DNA from: Bacillota bacterium
GTDB lineage: Bacteria > Bacillota > Clostridia > Lachnospirales > Lachnospiraceae
Reading direction: 5' to 3'
DNA: 17,268 nt
Assembly (NCBI GenBank): GCA_023415055.1
Contig: JAEZLZ010000075.1
Location: 1-17,268 of the forward strand
Part shown: positions 7,308-15,031 of the stretch, one piece after another
Position numbering within the stretch: position 1 is the stretch's first letter
Layout: every line of letters begins with the position of its first letter
Made by a program: the position numbers and the translations under genes
Notes under the pieces: model-generated
Told to the model about the DNA's origin: nothing
The model's database searches: none
What the model saw: only the letters and a program-made list of their open reading frames with translations

Positions 7308-8147
7308 GATTTTTAGATAATAGTTATTTACTTCATTATATTGCACTTTAATTCTGTCAAAGCATTCTTCCATCGTTTCTTTCTTTAATCCTGATAATGC
7401 GGCTTCTATATCGTTTGCAAAATCGTTCGGAATATAGGCTTCTTTTTGACTTAGCAGTCGTCCAAGACTTCCTTTTTCATTTAACATATACATCCCGTTT
7501 ATTGCATACAGAACCTGCAGCAAACTGATAGCACAGCGAAACAGAGAACCGGCGGCGTAGAGTACGTCTCCTTTTCCGATTGCCTTCTTTCCACACTGCA
7601 TAGAGAACTCACATTCCCATAAAAATTTCTCTATGGCAGCCTTTTGATAACTATGTGGGATATTGATGAGCCTCTTTTTTTGATCCGGGATAATACTGTT
7701 ATTATTGCATAAAATCTTACAGTAAGCTACCTCTCCCATGTAAATAGAATTTACAAATCCAAAGGGATGACCGCATTGATAGTCAACTGTAATTTTTCCG
7801 TTGATACAATCATCAATCACTGTAATAACCTTACGGGTATCTCGAAAGAGAATATCCACCGCTATCCCGTCTATTTTCAACCATCCTCCGCCATTGATCC
7901 AAGGTCCCCATTCTCCGGGACTCATTATTATATTACTTCGGTGTTCATCATCAATAGCAGTGACCTTTATTCTAAAGCTGGAAAGGTCAAATAAAGCCTC
8001 ATTATAATAGATTCCGATATCGATATCGGAATCTTTATTTGCTGTACCCGTAGCGCGGGACCCACCCAGAACAATGGCGTCAATTCCAGCTACCTCACTC
8101 AGGGTATTTATAATTAGTGACAGGATATGATCTATTCTATACGACAT
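7287..8147 (-). CDS. Nucleotidyltransferase-domain protein
   Basis: A 286-residue protein of the DNA-polymerase-beta-like nucleotidyltransferase fold (MNT/KNT type). The signature G28-G-S30-R-x-x-G-x9-D41-x-D43 binds the nucleotide triphosphate, and D98 (V-D-I-L-F) is the probable third metal-binding acid. The C-terminal half is helical and resembles the helical partner domain of aminoglycoside-nucleotidyltransferase-like proteins, possibly a DUF4037-type arrangement. The substrate is unknown: it could nucleotidylate a small molecule such as an antibiotic, or a protein. No adjacent HEPN gene is seen, so a two-gene MNT/HEPN toxin system is unlikely. The start is supported by AGAGGAAGAG upstream of the ATG. 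It appears monocistronic, with its own terminator at the stop codon. Confidence 0.8.
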   Translation of the reverse strand: MSYRIDHILSLIINTLSEVAGIDAIVLGGSRATGTANKDSDIDIGIYYNEALFDLSSFRIKVTAIDDEHRSNIIMSPGEWGPWINGGGWLKIDGIAVDILFRDTRKVITVIDDCINGKITVDYQCGHPFGFVNSIYMGEVAYCKILCNNNSIIPDQKKRLINIPHSYQKAAIEKFLWECEFSMQCGKKAIGKGDVLYAAGSLFRCAISLLQVLYAINGMYMLNEKGSLGRLLSQKEAYIPNDFANDIEAALSGLKKETMEECFDRIKVQYNEVNNYYLKIKRSIFE

Positions 8148-8247
8148 ACAATTCTCTTCCTCTTTTCATAGTATTCTTGTGCCTGACTACTTAAGGTATC
8201 AAGGTAACCTAAAGTGAATCTTGATTTTTTCCAGCACTATTCTTCTT

Positions 8248-9438
8248 CTACACCACGTAAGGGTGATCAAAGCGCTTTTCGTATGCATTATTTTCTTTCA
8301 GTTGTCGATCCCAGAAAAAGTTAACAAGACCAATTTTAGAAAATATGCGAAAGAGAACAACAGTCCTCTTATTAAAATGTATCGGCGTTGCCAGTTGTTG
8401 GATGTCAGCCGGATTAAAGATCCCATCATTCATCAAATTTACGATGGTACTTATCATGGGCTCCATCATTTTCTCTTGTGCAACGGGCGGCCTCAGCTGC
8501 ATGCCTTCTACTCCACCCTTAATCGCTGTACCCATATACTTTCTACCTAATCTAACAGCCAATTGCTCAAAATATGCCTGGAGATAGTGGGACTGGCTGC
8601 TTTCCGGAAACCCGGATTGTACAAAAAAGCTGATACTCCCTTCGGAGGGTTTCAGTTTCTCAATAAATCTCATGACATTAGAAGGCATTGCGTGAACATA
8701 TAGAGGCATAAAGAACATAACATGTTTCTCATTAGGAAAGGAATCTGTCCAACTCTCCCATTGATCTTTCTGCTTTAAATCACGAATCTCAACTCGATGA
8801 TTAAGAGTTTCAGCAACCTTCTTCAGTATAATTGCTGAATTACTACCGCTTCTTCTGGGAGAACCATTGTAAATAACCAGTTTATCCATGGGTTCACTCG
8901 GTGCAATATTTGTAACCGAATTTTTTGCTTTTCTTGATTGCAGCTGATGTAATTGAAAACCATCCTTCATGCGGTAGGCTTTTGATTGAAAATGGTAAGC
9001 CGTACGATACAAATAATCCTCGATCACCTGCTCTTCCTGCTTTGTTAACCCATTACTGTCAAAGTAAAATACCATATCCGGGTATCTCTTATATCTGGTA
9101 ACATGGTGACATTCTCCATCAACAATTTTTATATATGGATGGTAGTGAGGTATTGTTCTATCCAAAAAGGCCTTCGCATTATGGTTGATAAATCCTTGTG
9201 CTGTATCCATTAATAGAATTACGGTATCACTATTGATATAATCAGAATAACTCTCCGCCATTTTATCCTTCATTGCGCATCTGCCGGGAGTCTTGAGCCA
9301 GCAGCTCCAACAACCAATACATGCATGGATGGATTGATCATCTAATTTAAGTATTTTCAAAGGCTCATGATAAAGGTTTTGAACGGTTTCATAAAGCTCA
9401 CTATCTGTTTTCTCTCTTAAATCAAATAAAGTTTTCAT
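8248..9438 (-). CDS. Two-domain flavodoxin-fold NAD(P)H oxidoreductase
   Basis: A 396-residue protein built from two flavodoxin-like domains. The first (about 1-165) lacks the phosphate-binding loop but has the cysteine motif A-C-I-G-C-W-x-C followed by G-R-C-A-M-K-D, typical of NADPH-dependent FMN reductase relatives, and V-I-L-L-M-D-T in the core. The second (about 168-320) begins K-L-V-I-Y-N-G-S-P-R-R-S-G-S-N, an intact FMN phosphate loop, but lacks the cysteines. So the two halves of the usual single-domain signature are split between the domains. The ATG at 9438 is chosen because GAGG lies 8 nt upstream; the longer frame from 9483 has no good site. Probably a cytoplasmic flavin-dependent reductase; substrate unknown. 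It is flanked by a 100-bp gap downstream and a 290-bp gap upstream. Confidence 0.8.
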   Translation of the reverse strand: MKTLFDLREKTDSELYETVQNLYHEPLKILKLDDQSIHACIGCWSCWLKTPGRCAMKDKMAESYSDYINSDTVILLMDTAQGFINHNAKAFLDRTIPHYHPYIKIVDGECHHVTRYKRYPDMVFYFDSNGLTKQEEQVIEDYLYRTAYHFQSKAYRMKDGFQLHQLQSRKAKNSVTNIAPSEPMDKLVIYNGSPRRSGSNSAIILKKVAETLNHRVEIRDLKQKDQWESWTDSFPNEKHVMFFMPLYVHAMPSNVMRFIEKLKPSEGSISFFVQSGFPESSQSHYLQAYFEQLAVRLGRKYMGTAIKGGVEGMQLRPPVAQEKMMEPMISTIVNLMNDGIFNPADIQQLATPIHFNKRTVVLFRIFSKIGLVNFFWDRQLKENNAYEKRFDHPYVV

Positions 9439-9728
9439 CACATTATCCTCACAACTTGTTATTTTTTCATCATTCCATGCCATTCTCGTTCATTCGGTTA
9501 TTATGAAATTACTGGAATTATATACTAAAAAGTTACTTTATTCAATGCTCATTTTTTATAAAATTTACACCCAGTCTTCAACAACAATCTTTCGTGCAGA
9601 AAAAATCCCCTCCATTTTGAAATGCATCTCATTTATCTGTCATTCCTATGAGAGCACCTCAAGATCGAGGGGAATGCTATGGTTGAAAAAATACAAATAT
9701 GACTATTAGTATTGTTAATCCGATAAAT
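9439..9728. other. Intergenic region between the oxidoreductase and exporter genes
   Basis: No supported gene is present. It contains the oxidoreductase ribosome-binding site. Near the exporter stop there is an imperfect nested repeat (CATTCC with GGAATG, CCTC with GAGG, about 9640-9677) without a T-run, so it is not called a terminator. The oxidoreductase promoter should lie here but is not clearly recognisable. Confidence 0.35.
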
Positions 9729-10544
9729 TTACATACCGGATGCAACCGGACATTTTTCGTTCGAGTGTTGGCTATTGTATTTGCACTGATTATCCTTGGT
9801 TAAGACAAGATGCGGACATTTTCCGTCCGGAAGCAGATGGTGATAGGGACATGCTTCAAATGAAAACCCTTCTTTTAAAACTAAAGTCTCTACATCCTTA
9901 CGCTTTAGTTTAATACCCACGATATAGATGGATAAAGCCAATACAAACAGGTATATGATAATGACAGGTACACTCAGCCAAGCTTTCGGTGCAGCCTCAT
10001 AAACCGTTAAAGTACCGAAGAAGAGGAAGATAAGTCCGGGGATCCACTTCATATACTTGTCAGGAACATTCTTGCACATCCATGCACCACCAAGTATTCC
10101 TATGGCGTCCGCAATCAGCATACCAATCGTAGTTCCTGCCAGGATCCATAAGGGTGAGTTGCCATCTGCTGCGATAGCGATTGTCATTAGCTGTGTTTTA
10201 TCACCCATTTCTGCCAAGAAGAAAGCTATCGTAACTGTGAGTACCGGACCGAATTTGCTTTTCTTTTTATCTTCGTCCTCGTAAGAATCTCCTCTTAGCG
10301 TCCATAACCCAAATACCAAAAATGCAAAACCAGCGACCAGTTTTACTGTATCCATTGGTATCAATGAACTCAAATAAGTACCGACAATTACTGCGAGTCC
10401 ATGGTTGAATATCGTTGCGATAAACACCCCAAGCATAACCTGTCTTGCCTTATATTTACTTGCCATTGCCATAGCAAGTAATTGAGTTTTGTCGCCCATT
10501 TCAGCAACGACGACGAGAAGCATAGCTTTAATTAATATTGCCAT
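9729..10544 (-). CDS. GDT1/TMEM165 (UPF0016) family cation exporter, probably Mn2+
   Basis: A 271-residue inner-membrane transporter of the calcium/manganese:cation antiporter group. The two family motifs E15-M-G-D-K-T and E112-M-G-D-K-T lie in paired transmembrane halves, with about six or seven helices overall and a charged loop (E-D-E-D-K-K-K-S-K) between the halves. It probably exports excess Mn2+, an assignment strongly supported by the yybP-ykoY Mn2+ riboswitch upstream. The C-terminal 40 residues form an unusual cytoplasmic or periplasmic tail with C232, C243, C254 and C265 exactly 11 residues apart, plus H235, H236, H245 and H260. The ATG at 10544 follows AGGAGG by 7 nt, a far better start than the one at 10583. 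It appears monocistronic, with a promoter, riboswitch and terminator of its own. Confidence 0.92.
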   Translation of the reverse strand: MAILIKAMLLVVVAEMGDKTQLLAMAMASKYKARQVMLGVFIATIFNHGLAVIVGTYLSSLIPMDTVKLVAGFAFLVFGLWTLRGDSYEDEDKKKSKFGPVLTVTIAFFLAEMGDKTQLMTIAIAADGNSPLWILAGTTIGMLIADAIGILGGAWMCKNVPDKYMKWIPGLIFLFFGTLTVYEAAPKAWLSVPVIIIYLFVLALSIYIVGIKLKRKDVETLVLKEGFSFEACPYHHLLPDGKCPHLVLTKDNQCKYNSQHSNEKCPVASGM

Positions 10545-10657
10545 TGAAAACCCTCCTAGGTAAAATAAATTGAAACAAATCATATTGTCCTTGGATCACT
10601 ATTGCATCAAAGATTATGATGAGTGTTTTCTGAAATAGGATGCTATTCCTACCGCAT

Positions 10658-10703
10658 AAAAAAAGACTTTTAACACAATAGCAATGCTACTGTGCTAAAA
10701 GTC
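10658..10703 (-). terminator. Riboswitch-controlled intrinsic terminator
   Basis: An 18-bp stem (GACTTTTA...TAAAAGTC outer part, two G-T wobbles) with a 3-nt loop, followed by seven T residues on the minus strand. It lies between the yybP-ykoY aptamer and the exporter start, about 115 nt ahead of the ATG. It is therefore the expression platform: without Mn2+ it should form and stop transcription. Confidence 0.9.
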
Positions 10704-10795
10704 TCACTTAACATAATGATGTCAGATAAAGCCAGACCCTTCGGTCAGTATGTTGACTTTATCACCCCTGTGGGGCAGTTACTCCCTTTTAACAG
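10704..10795 (-). ncRNA. yybP-ykoY manganese riboswitch aptamer
   Basis: On the minus strand the leader reads AAAAGGGAGTAAC, then a GC-rich hairpin (TGCCCC...GGGG). The conserved CAACATACTGACC block is followed by GGTCTGGCTTTATCTGACA and closes near GAGAC. These are the recognisable conserved blocks of the yybP-ykoY family, whose members sense Mn2+ and switch on Mn exporters (MntP, P-type ATPases, UPF0016 proteins). The following gene is a UPF0016 protein with its own terminator between, a fully consistent arrangement. Exact ends are estimated; a covariance-model search would fix them. Confidence 0.9.
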
Positions 10796-10819
10796 AATAT
10801 GAATATATTTTCGACTTAT

Positions 10820-10848
10820 ATATTAACATTCTTACGTCAATTTGGCAA
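10820..10848 (-). promoter_or_regulatory. Sigma-A type promoter of the exporter leader
   Basis: On the minus strand TTGCCA (10848-10843) and TAATAT (10825-10820) are separated by exactly 17 bp. Transcription would start near 10813, about 18 nt ahead of the riboswitch aptamer. Confidence 0.65.
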
Positions 10849-10919
10849 GCACTTCCTACAACCAATTTTTGTAGGATTACTCTATCCCAAATAATTCAGC
10901 AGGATATTGAGTGCTGATT

Positions 10920-11804
10920 CTACAGCTTCATTTCCTTCATCAAATCAAGGAAAGCCTTAAGTGCTGCAGACATCCATTTGGTTTTATGATAAAGGACTTG
11001 CGTAAATATGGTGAATTCCGGTCCCATCCAATTTAATCTTATCAGCCGTCCTTGCTGAAGCTCTTCTTCGACAGCTGTCTGTGGCAGAAATGTGATGCCC
11101 ATTCCACTCAAAACAAGTTGTTTAATTGCCTGAACATTGCCGGTTTCTATCACGGAACGAGGTTTTATATTATATTGGGACAGAATCGAATCAAAAAGTG
11201 CCCGATAACCGCAGCTGGCTTCTGTTAATATCAGGGGCTCACCCGATAAGTCTTTTGGATAGATATTTTCTTTTTGGGTAAAGGAATGCTCGGGCGAACA
11301 AAAGAGAGCCATTGGTTCTGGATTCTGTAATGCTGTAACGAAATCATTATCAGTTATTTTTTGATCAACAAAAAAGGCGATATCGATCGTATTCTCCTTT
11401 AATGATCTTAAGAATTCCGCTTTCGAACCGAATTTCATCAATATCTCAACCTCAGGATACCTTGAGCGATATTCTTTCAATAGTTTGGGCAGCCTTGTCA
11501 CACATAAGGATTCGACTGCGCCAATAATAAAAGGACCTCTGGGTATCTCAGAGTTGTTAGCAATATTTTTTATATCATTTGATAGTGTCAACATCTGTTC
11601 CGCCATTGGCATCAGCTTCTTTCCTTCCGGAGTCAATGTAATATTGTGACCTAAGCGTTCAAATAACCTCACCTTCAACTCCTGTTCAAGCAATTGAATT
11701 TGTGAGGTAATTGAGGATTGAGCATATCCCAACTCGAGTGCAGTTTTAGAAAAGCTCTGTAGTTTTGCGGCTGTTATAAAAGTATTCAATTGTCTTAAAT
11801 CCAT
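10920..11804 (-). CDS. LysR family transcriptional regulator
   Basis: A 294-residue DNA-binding regulator. The first 60 residues form the winged helix-turn-helix (M-D-L-R-Q-L-N-T-F, then A-L-E-L-G-Y-A-Q-S-S-I-T-S-Q-I and L-F-E-R). The remainder is the two-lobed effector-binding domain, ending without truncation. The ATG at 11804 is preferred over the in-frame GTG at 11813 because GAGGGTG lies 6 nt upstream and overlaps that GTG. It is divergent from the DinB-like gene with a 131-bp shared region, the usual LysR layout in which the regulator controls itself and its divergent neighbour. The effector is unknown and nothing in the sequence identifies it. Confidence 0.9.
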   Translation of the reverse strand: MDLRQLNTFITAAKLQSFSKTALELGYAQSSITSQIQLLEQELKVRLFERLGHNITLTPEGKKLMPMAEQMLTLSNDIKNIANNSEIPRGPFIIGAVESLCVTRLPKLLKEYRSRYPEVEILMKFGSKAEFLRSLKENTIDIAFFVDQKITDNDFVTALQNPEPMALFCSPEHSFTQKENIYPKDLSGEPLILTEASCGYRALFDSILSQYNIKPRSVIETGNVQAIKQLVLSGMGITFLPQTAVEEELQQGRLIRLNWMGPEFTIFTQVLYHKTKWMSAALKAFLDLMKEMKL

Positions 11805-11935
11805 TATGTTCACCCTCTTATCAATTATATCGAATATTTATATTGAAACTATCAATTTTACAAAGGATATACTCTATGATACCATACGATCAGATAGTTC
11901 GAAATATCAAATTTAAAATCAAAGGGGTTTTTAGT
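11805..11935. promoter_or_regulatory. Divergent promoter region, LysR gene and DinB-like gene
   Basis: The 131 bp between the two divergent start codons holds both ribosome-binding sites: GAGGGTG for the regulator and AAAGGGG for the DinB-like gene. It must also hold both promoters. It is AT-rich and contains several T-N11-A-like stretches, but none stands out enough to name an operator. Confidence 0.4.
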
Positions 11936-12415
11936 ATGAACGAATTTATGAAAAACAATCAGGAACTAATTCAATTGATTGATGAATGGGAACCCATATT
12001 ATCACGGCTTCCGGAAGATATTTTGACAGAAAGAAGGAATCGTCAAAACAGGAACATTAAGCAGATTATCGGACATATGATTGATTCAGCTTCTAACAAT
12101 ACACATCGGATTATACATTTACAGTATCAAGCCAGTCCTCTGATCTTTCCCGATTATGCTAATCTTGGTAATAATGACAAATGGATTGCAATACAGAATT
12201 ATCAAGATGAGCAATGGATCGTTCTGGTTCAATTGTGGAAATACTCTAATCTTCATCTTGCCCATGTCATTAACAACGTATCAATAGATAAATTAGACAA
12301 TGTATGGATAAGCGCACTAAATGATGAGATCTCACTTAAAGCAATGATTGATGATTATTTGAGGCATTTCCGGCTGCATTTGAGTGAAATTGAGGATCTG
12401 ATCAAAATCGTATAA
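11936..12415 (+). CDS. DinB-like superfamily protein
   Basis: A 159-residue four-helix-bundle protein of the DinB/YfiT-like group. The metal-binding histidine triad is probably H47 (I-I-G-H-M-I-D) with H144 and H148 (H-F-R-L-H near the C-terminus). Relatives bind a divalent metal, and some are thiol-dependent S-transferases, so a transfer or detoxification role is possible; the substrate is unknown. The ATG at 11936 has AAAGGGG 8 nt upstream. The longer frame from 11843 has no ribosome-binding site and its extra residues do not look like part of the domain. It is one of the few plus-strand genes, convergent with the glycosylase gene and divergent from the LysR gene that may regulate it. Confidence 0.75.
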   Translation: MNEFMKNNQELIQLIDEWEPILSRLPEDILTERRNRQNRNIKQIIGHMIDSASNNTHRIIHLQYQASPLIFPDYANLGNNDKWIAIQNYQDEQWIVLVQLWKYSNLHLAHVINNVSIDKLDNVWISALNDEISLKAMIDDYLRHFRLHLSEIEDLIKIV

Positions 12416-12489
12416 AGTAACGGTCTCCGCTAGGCTCGTTATATGTGTGGATGTCGTTGGTACCTGCCATCGAATCAGAAAACACTTCC

Positions 12490-13065
12490 TTATAAGTTCT
12501 TATTCACAATTTCTTTTAAAGCAGGTAAGACATCTTTTTCAAACCATGGGTTTTGCTTCAGCCAGCCAAGATTTAATGGGGACGGATGTACTAACGGAAA
12601 GAAAACCGGTAAATATTTTTGAAAATTTCTCACTGTCTCAGTCAAACTATTCTCACGTCTTTTATTTAGATAGTATTTCTGTGCATAGCTACCAATTAGA
12701 ATTATTGTTTCAACCTTTGGCATCTCGTCCAGTAAACGCGGATGCCATTTTTCTGCAAAGCCTTTTCTAGGTGGGGCATCCCCGGTTTTCGCTTTTCCAG
12801 GATAATAGAAATCCATAGGCAAATGAGCAATGCGATTCGTAGTATAAAATATCTCGCGAGATACTCCCATCCACTCTCTTAATCGGTCACCGCTTAAATC
12901 ATTCCAAAATAATTGAGTTGCTTCTGCTTTACGTCCCGGCGCTTGTCCAACGATAGCTATACGAGCATCTACCGAAGCTTTAAATAATGGTGGGATTCCC
13001 AATTTGGTATAGGCTTCGTTTGTTGGATCGGTCATAATTTCTTGTTTGATTTGATCAAACGTCAT
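12490..13065 (-). CDS. Uracil-DNA glycosylase superfamily protein
   Basis: A 191-residue protein of the uracil-DNA glycosylase fold. The first motif is G40-Q-A-P-G-R-K-A-E48, which positions the water and substrate. The C-terminal motif H160-P-S-P-L-N165 is the DNA-minor-groove loop with its conserved His. A T-N-R-I-A-H-L-P segment follows the first motif at about 76-83, as in family relatives. It probably removes uracil or a related damaged base from DNA, but the lineage within the superfamily is not one I can name and some relatives act on other lesions. No cysteine ligand set of the Fe-S type (families 4/5) is seen. It is 34 bp downstream of the small membrane protein gene and convergent with the DinB-like gene. 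Confidence 0.8.
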   Translation of the reverse strand: MTFDQIKQEIMTDPTNEAYTKLGIPPLFKASVDARIAIVGQAPGRKAEATQLFWNDLSGDRLREWMGVSREIFYTTNRIAHLPMDFYYPGKAKTGDAPPRKGFAEKWHPRLLDEMPKVETIILIGSYAQKYYLNKRRENSLTETVRNFQKYLPVFFPLVHPSPLNLGWLKQNPWFEKDVLPALKEIVNKNL

Positions 13066-13099
13066 TCTGTTTCACTTCCATATATTTTTCTATATCACT

Positions 13100-13387
13100 T
13101 TATCTCTTTCGATTGCTCTTTCCATACGTAACATCAAGCGTGATCGAAGTAATAAGAGAACTTACAAATGCAGCTAGCAATAAAACTCCCATTACAAATC
13201 TGCCTAAGGACTGAAAGCTCTCACTTGTCACACTATACATTGTAATAAAATTGTATATCATAAAAGGAAACAAAACAATTGCAGGTATATATTTCACATA
13301 TCTACATTTCTTAAATAGCAGATTTAGTACAAAAGTGATTATAATCGTTACTATGGAAATTATAATCAATATGATACCAAAATTCAT
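13100..13387 (-). CDS. Small three-helix membrane protein, unknown function
   Basis: A 95-residue protein with predicted transmembrane segments at about 3-24, 33-52 and 64-83, a Lys/Arg-rich loop after the first helix (K-K-C-R-Y-V-K) and a basic C-terminus (K-S-N-R-K-R). I do not recognise the family. A strong GAGGGGGG site lies just before the ATG, which supports its being a real gene. It is on the same strand as, and 34 bp upstream of, the uracil-DNA-glycosylase-like gene, so they are probably co-transcribed. Confidence 0.65.
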   Translation of the reverse strand: MNFGIILIIISIVTIIITFVLNLLFKKCRYVKYIPAIVLFPFMIYNFITMYSVTSESFQSLGRFVMGVLLLAAFVSSLITSITLDVTYGKSNRKR

Positions 13388-13477
13388 AAGAACCCCCCCT
13401 CTTTATTCTTTTATGATTAGACGTATAGAATTACTGATAGGTTCCATAATTCAGCGGTTTATCTTTCGTTCAAAAAA

Positions 13478-14098
13478 TCAAAGAAAAGGTTGAGTTATAT
13501 GATCGCGCATCATGCCAGAACTTAAGATATACTTTATGCTCACTCCCTGCGCTACCAGTCGGATGAGCCTTTCTTTTGCAATTTGATACTGCTCAAACAG
13601 CAGCAGCTTTTCACTAAGATTCTCATATACTTTCCAATATCCGGAATACAGTGACTTCTGACCATGATTGACGATAAAGCCCATGACATCTTCTATGGGA
13701 TAGCCTAACAACAACCCCAGTTCATGAGGAAACGCTTTCAATCCCTGCATATTACCCTGATATCTTTTGGAAAGCTCCATAAGGATGCTGGTCAGCTCAT
13801 ACTCCTGATACCCCAGGATCCGCAGCAGTTTTTGATTCTCTTTCTTACACAGATATTGCTCCAATTTCTCCCTGTCATAGACCAAAAAAACCACTTTTCT
13901 GGCGGATGCATATAGTATAGAAAGGGATAATGCAGTTTCCCGAAATGTATCCATCACTCTATCAGTATCTTCAAGATCCATGATCAACATATTTGATATC
14001 TTAATACCCATGAATAACGGGGCACATTGCAGTGCCATCTGGGTATTCAATTCTTTTAAATCCATCACTGCAAGAATATCTATTAAATCCGGGCTCAT
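13478..14098 (-). CDS. DUF3793 family protein
   Basis: A 206-residue cytoplasmic protein of the DUF3793 family, known mostly from Clostridia and without an established function. Recognisable blocks are A-L-Q-C-A-P-L-F-M-G-I-K-I-S-N-M-L near the N-terminus, E-L-G-L-L-L-G-Y-P-I-E-D-V-M-G-F-I at about 127-143 and G-Y-W-K-V-Y-E-N at about 153-160. No catalytic motif is evident. The ATG at 14098 has AAAGGAG 7 nt upstream; the nine extra residues from 14125 are unlikely to be translated. Its start overlaps the stop of a possible 48-residue upstream reading frame as ATGA. The downstream small membrane protein gene is 91 bp away. Confidence 0.8.
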   Translation of the reverse strand: MSPDLIDILAVMDLKELNTQMALQCAPLFMGIKISNMLIMDLEDTDRVMDTFRETALSLSILYASARKVVFLVYDREKLEQYLCKKENQKLLRILGYQEYELTSILMELSKRYQGNMQGLKAFPHELGLLLGYPIEDVMGFIVNHGQKSLYSGYWKVYENLSEKLLLFEQYQIAKERLIRLVAQGVSIKYILSSGMMRDHITQPFL

Positions 14099-14241
14099 AT
14101 ATCCGCTCCTTTCATCAAAATACACCTACTTCCGAAGCGGTTTATCCATCCGGGCAGCTCAACAATTGTATGAGCTTCCTTCTGCTCTTTTGTTGGCAGT
14201 GTACTTATTGCTTCTTCGCTTATAATACAATTTCTGCTCAC
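14095..14241 (-). CDS. Possible small ORF coupled to DUF3793
   Basis: A 48-codon frame from a GTG at 14241, ending in a TGA that overlaps the DUF3793 ATG by ATGA. Codons look protein-like: residues are mixed polar and hydrophobic, with V-E-L-P-G-W-I-N-R-F near the middle. CGGAG lies about 12 nt upstream of the GTG, a longer than usual spacing. It could be a real leader peptide or the tail of a lost upstream gene, and I do not recognise it. The ATGA overlap is the main argument in its favour. Confidence 0.3.
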   Translation of the reverse strand: MSRNCIISEEAISTLPTKEQKEAHTIVELPGWINRFGSRCILMKGADI

Positions 14242-14382
14242 AAAATATTCATACTCCGGTTAGGTAAATGTTCTTTATAAAATGATGAAAGGTGTTTTTC
14301 TATCTCAATAGCGATTGAAGATAAAGGTGAACATCGGATTTATTAGACCCAAGAGGTTCAGTGGCAAAATTCTGAGTTTATC

Positions 14383-14972
14383 TCATCTAACAAGCCTTCT
14401 TTTATCATCTAATAATCTTTCCTTATTTGGTTTGGTATCATCCATTAAAAAGCTAGCCCAATTATGTCCAAAGTTATCGGCATTTTCTTGCCAGTACAAC
14501 AGTCGGTCATAATAGTAATCTATCTTTTCACAGACTTGCTTTGAAAAGTTATCTTTTCCGTATTTATAAACCAATGCAGTCAATTCATACATTGGAAACC
14601 CAATAGCATGTGTTTCAACATGTACTGTGGCTCCGGCGTGTCCGATAGCATGGCAATAAGCAGCATATTCGCTGTTATCCATTTCCTTTGCTGCAGCATG
14701 TGCATCTAAAATAGCCCTTTTTGCTATAGGCATTTTGATATTCCCCCTCGCCCAGTCTTCACAAAGCTCTAAGCATTTTCTAGGCCTGGTTTCATTGGGA
14801 TACTTTGCTTCAATCTGTTCCAAAGGTAGTTTTGCACAATCCAATGCCCATAGCACAAGAGTTCGGTGATTTTGCAATTGAATAAGTTTTATCAAATCTT
14901 GCAAGCATTGACTGTCACGAGAAAACAATATTTTATTTTTTTCTTTAATTTAATTTCCACATCTGAAAACAT
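14383..14972 (-). pseudogene. Imm5-like putative immunity protein gene, apparent N-terminal frameshift
   Basis: The main frame (14383-14928, 181 codons from a TTG without a ribosome-binding site) matches the putative Imm5-like immunity family: H-R-T-L-V-L-W-A-L-D-C-A, R-P-R-K-C-L-E-L-C, then A-A-Y-C-H-A-I-G-H-A-G-A-T-V-H-V-E. A better start exists: ATG at 14972 with GGAGG 11 nt upstream. That frame closes at 14892 after 26 residues. Adding one A to the A7 run at 14942-14936 joins the two into a frame of about 195 residues. I therefore treat the gene as frameshifted; a sequencing error or slippage at the A-run are alternatives. Immunity proteins of this type neutralise polymorphic toxins; no toxin gene is nearby. 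Confidence 0.65.
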
Positions 14973-15031
14973 GATATTAATATCCTCCAACAAGAAATAA
15001 TCTTTCGCTTTACCTTCCCCGATCGCTTCCG

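Noticed and set aside
7287..8147. MNT/HEPN toxin-antitoxin system
   Set aside because: The nucleotidyltransferase is long (286 residues) with its own helical domain, and no partner HEPN gene adjoins it.
8221..8550. Plus-strand 109-codon frame
   Set aside because: It is antisense to the end of the oxidoreductase gene, with no start signal and no recognisable domain.
9439..9483. N-terminal extension of the oxidoreductase
   Set aside because: The ATG at 9438 has GAGG 8 nt upstream, while the start at 9483 has no adequate site.
9503..9709. Plus-strand 68-codon frame in the gap before the exporter gene
   Set aside because: No ribosome-binding site and a low-complexity, unrecognisable translation. 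I regard the gap as intergenic.
11843..11935. N-terminal extension of the DinB-like gene
   Set aside because: The ATG at 11936 has a strong AAAGGGG site and the extra residues do not fit the fold; the extension covers the promoter region.
12416..12489. Possible terminator between the convergent DinB-like and glycosylase genes
   Set aside because: Only a 5-bp TAACG/CGTTA match with no T-run was found, so it is too weak to call.
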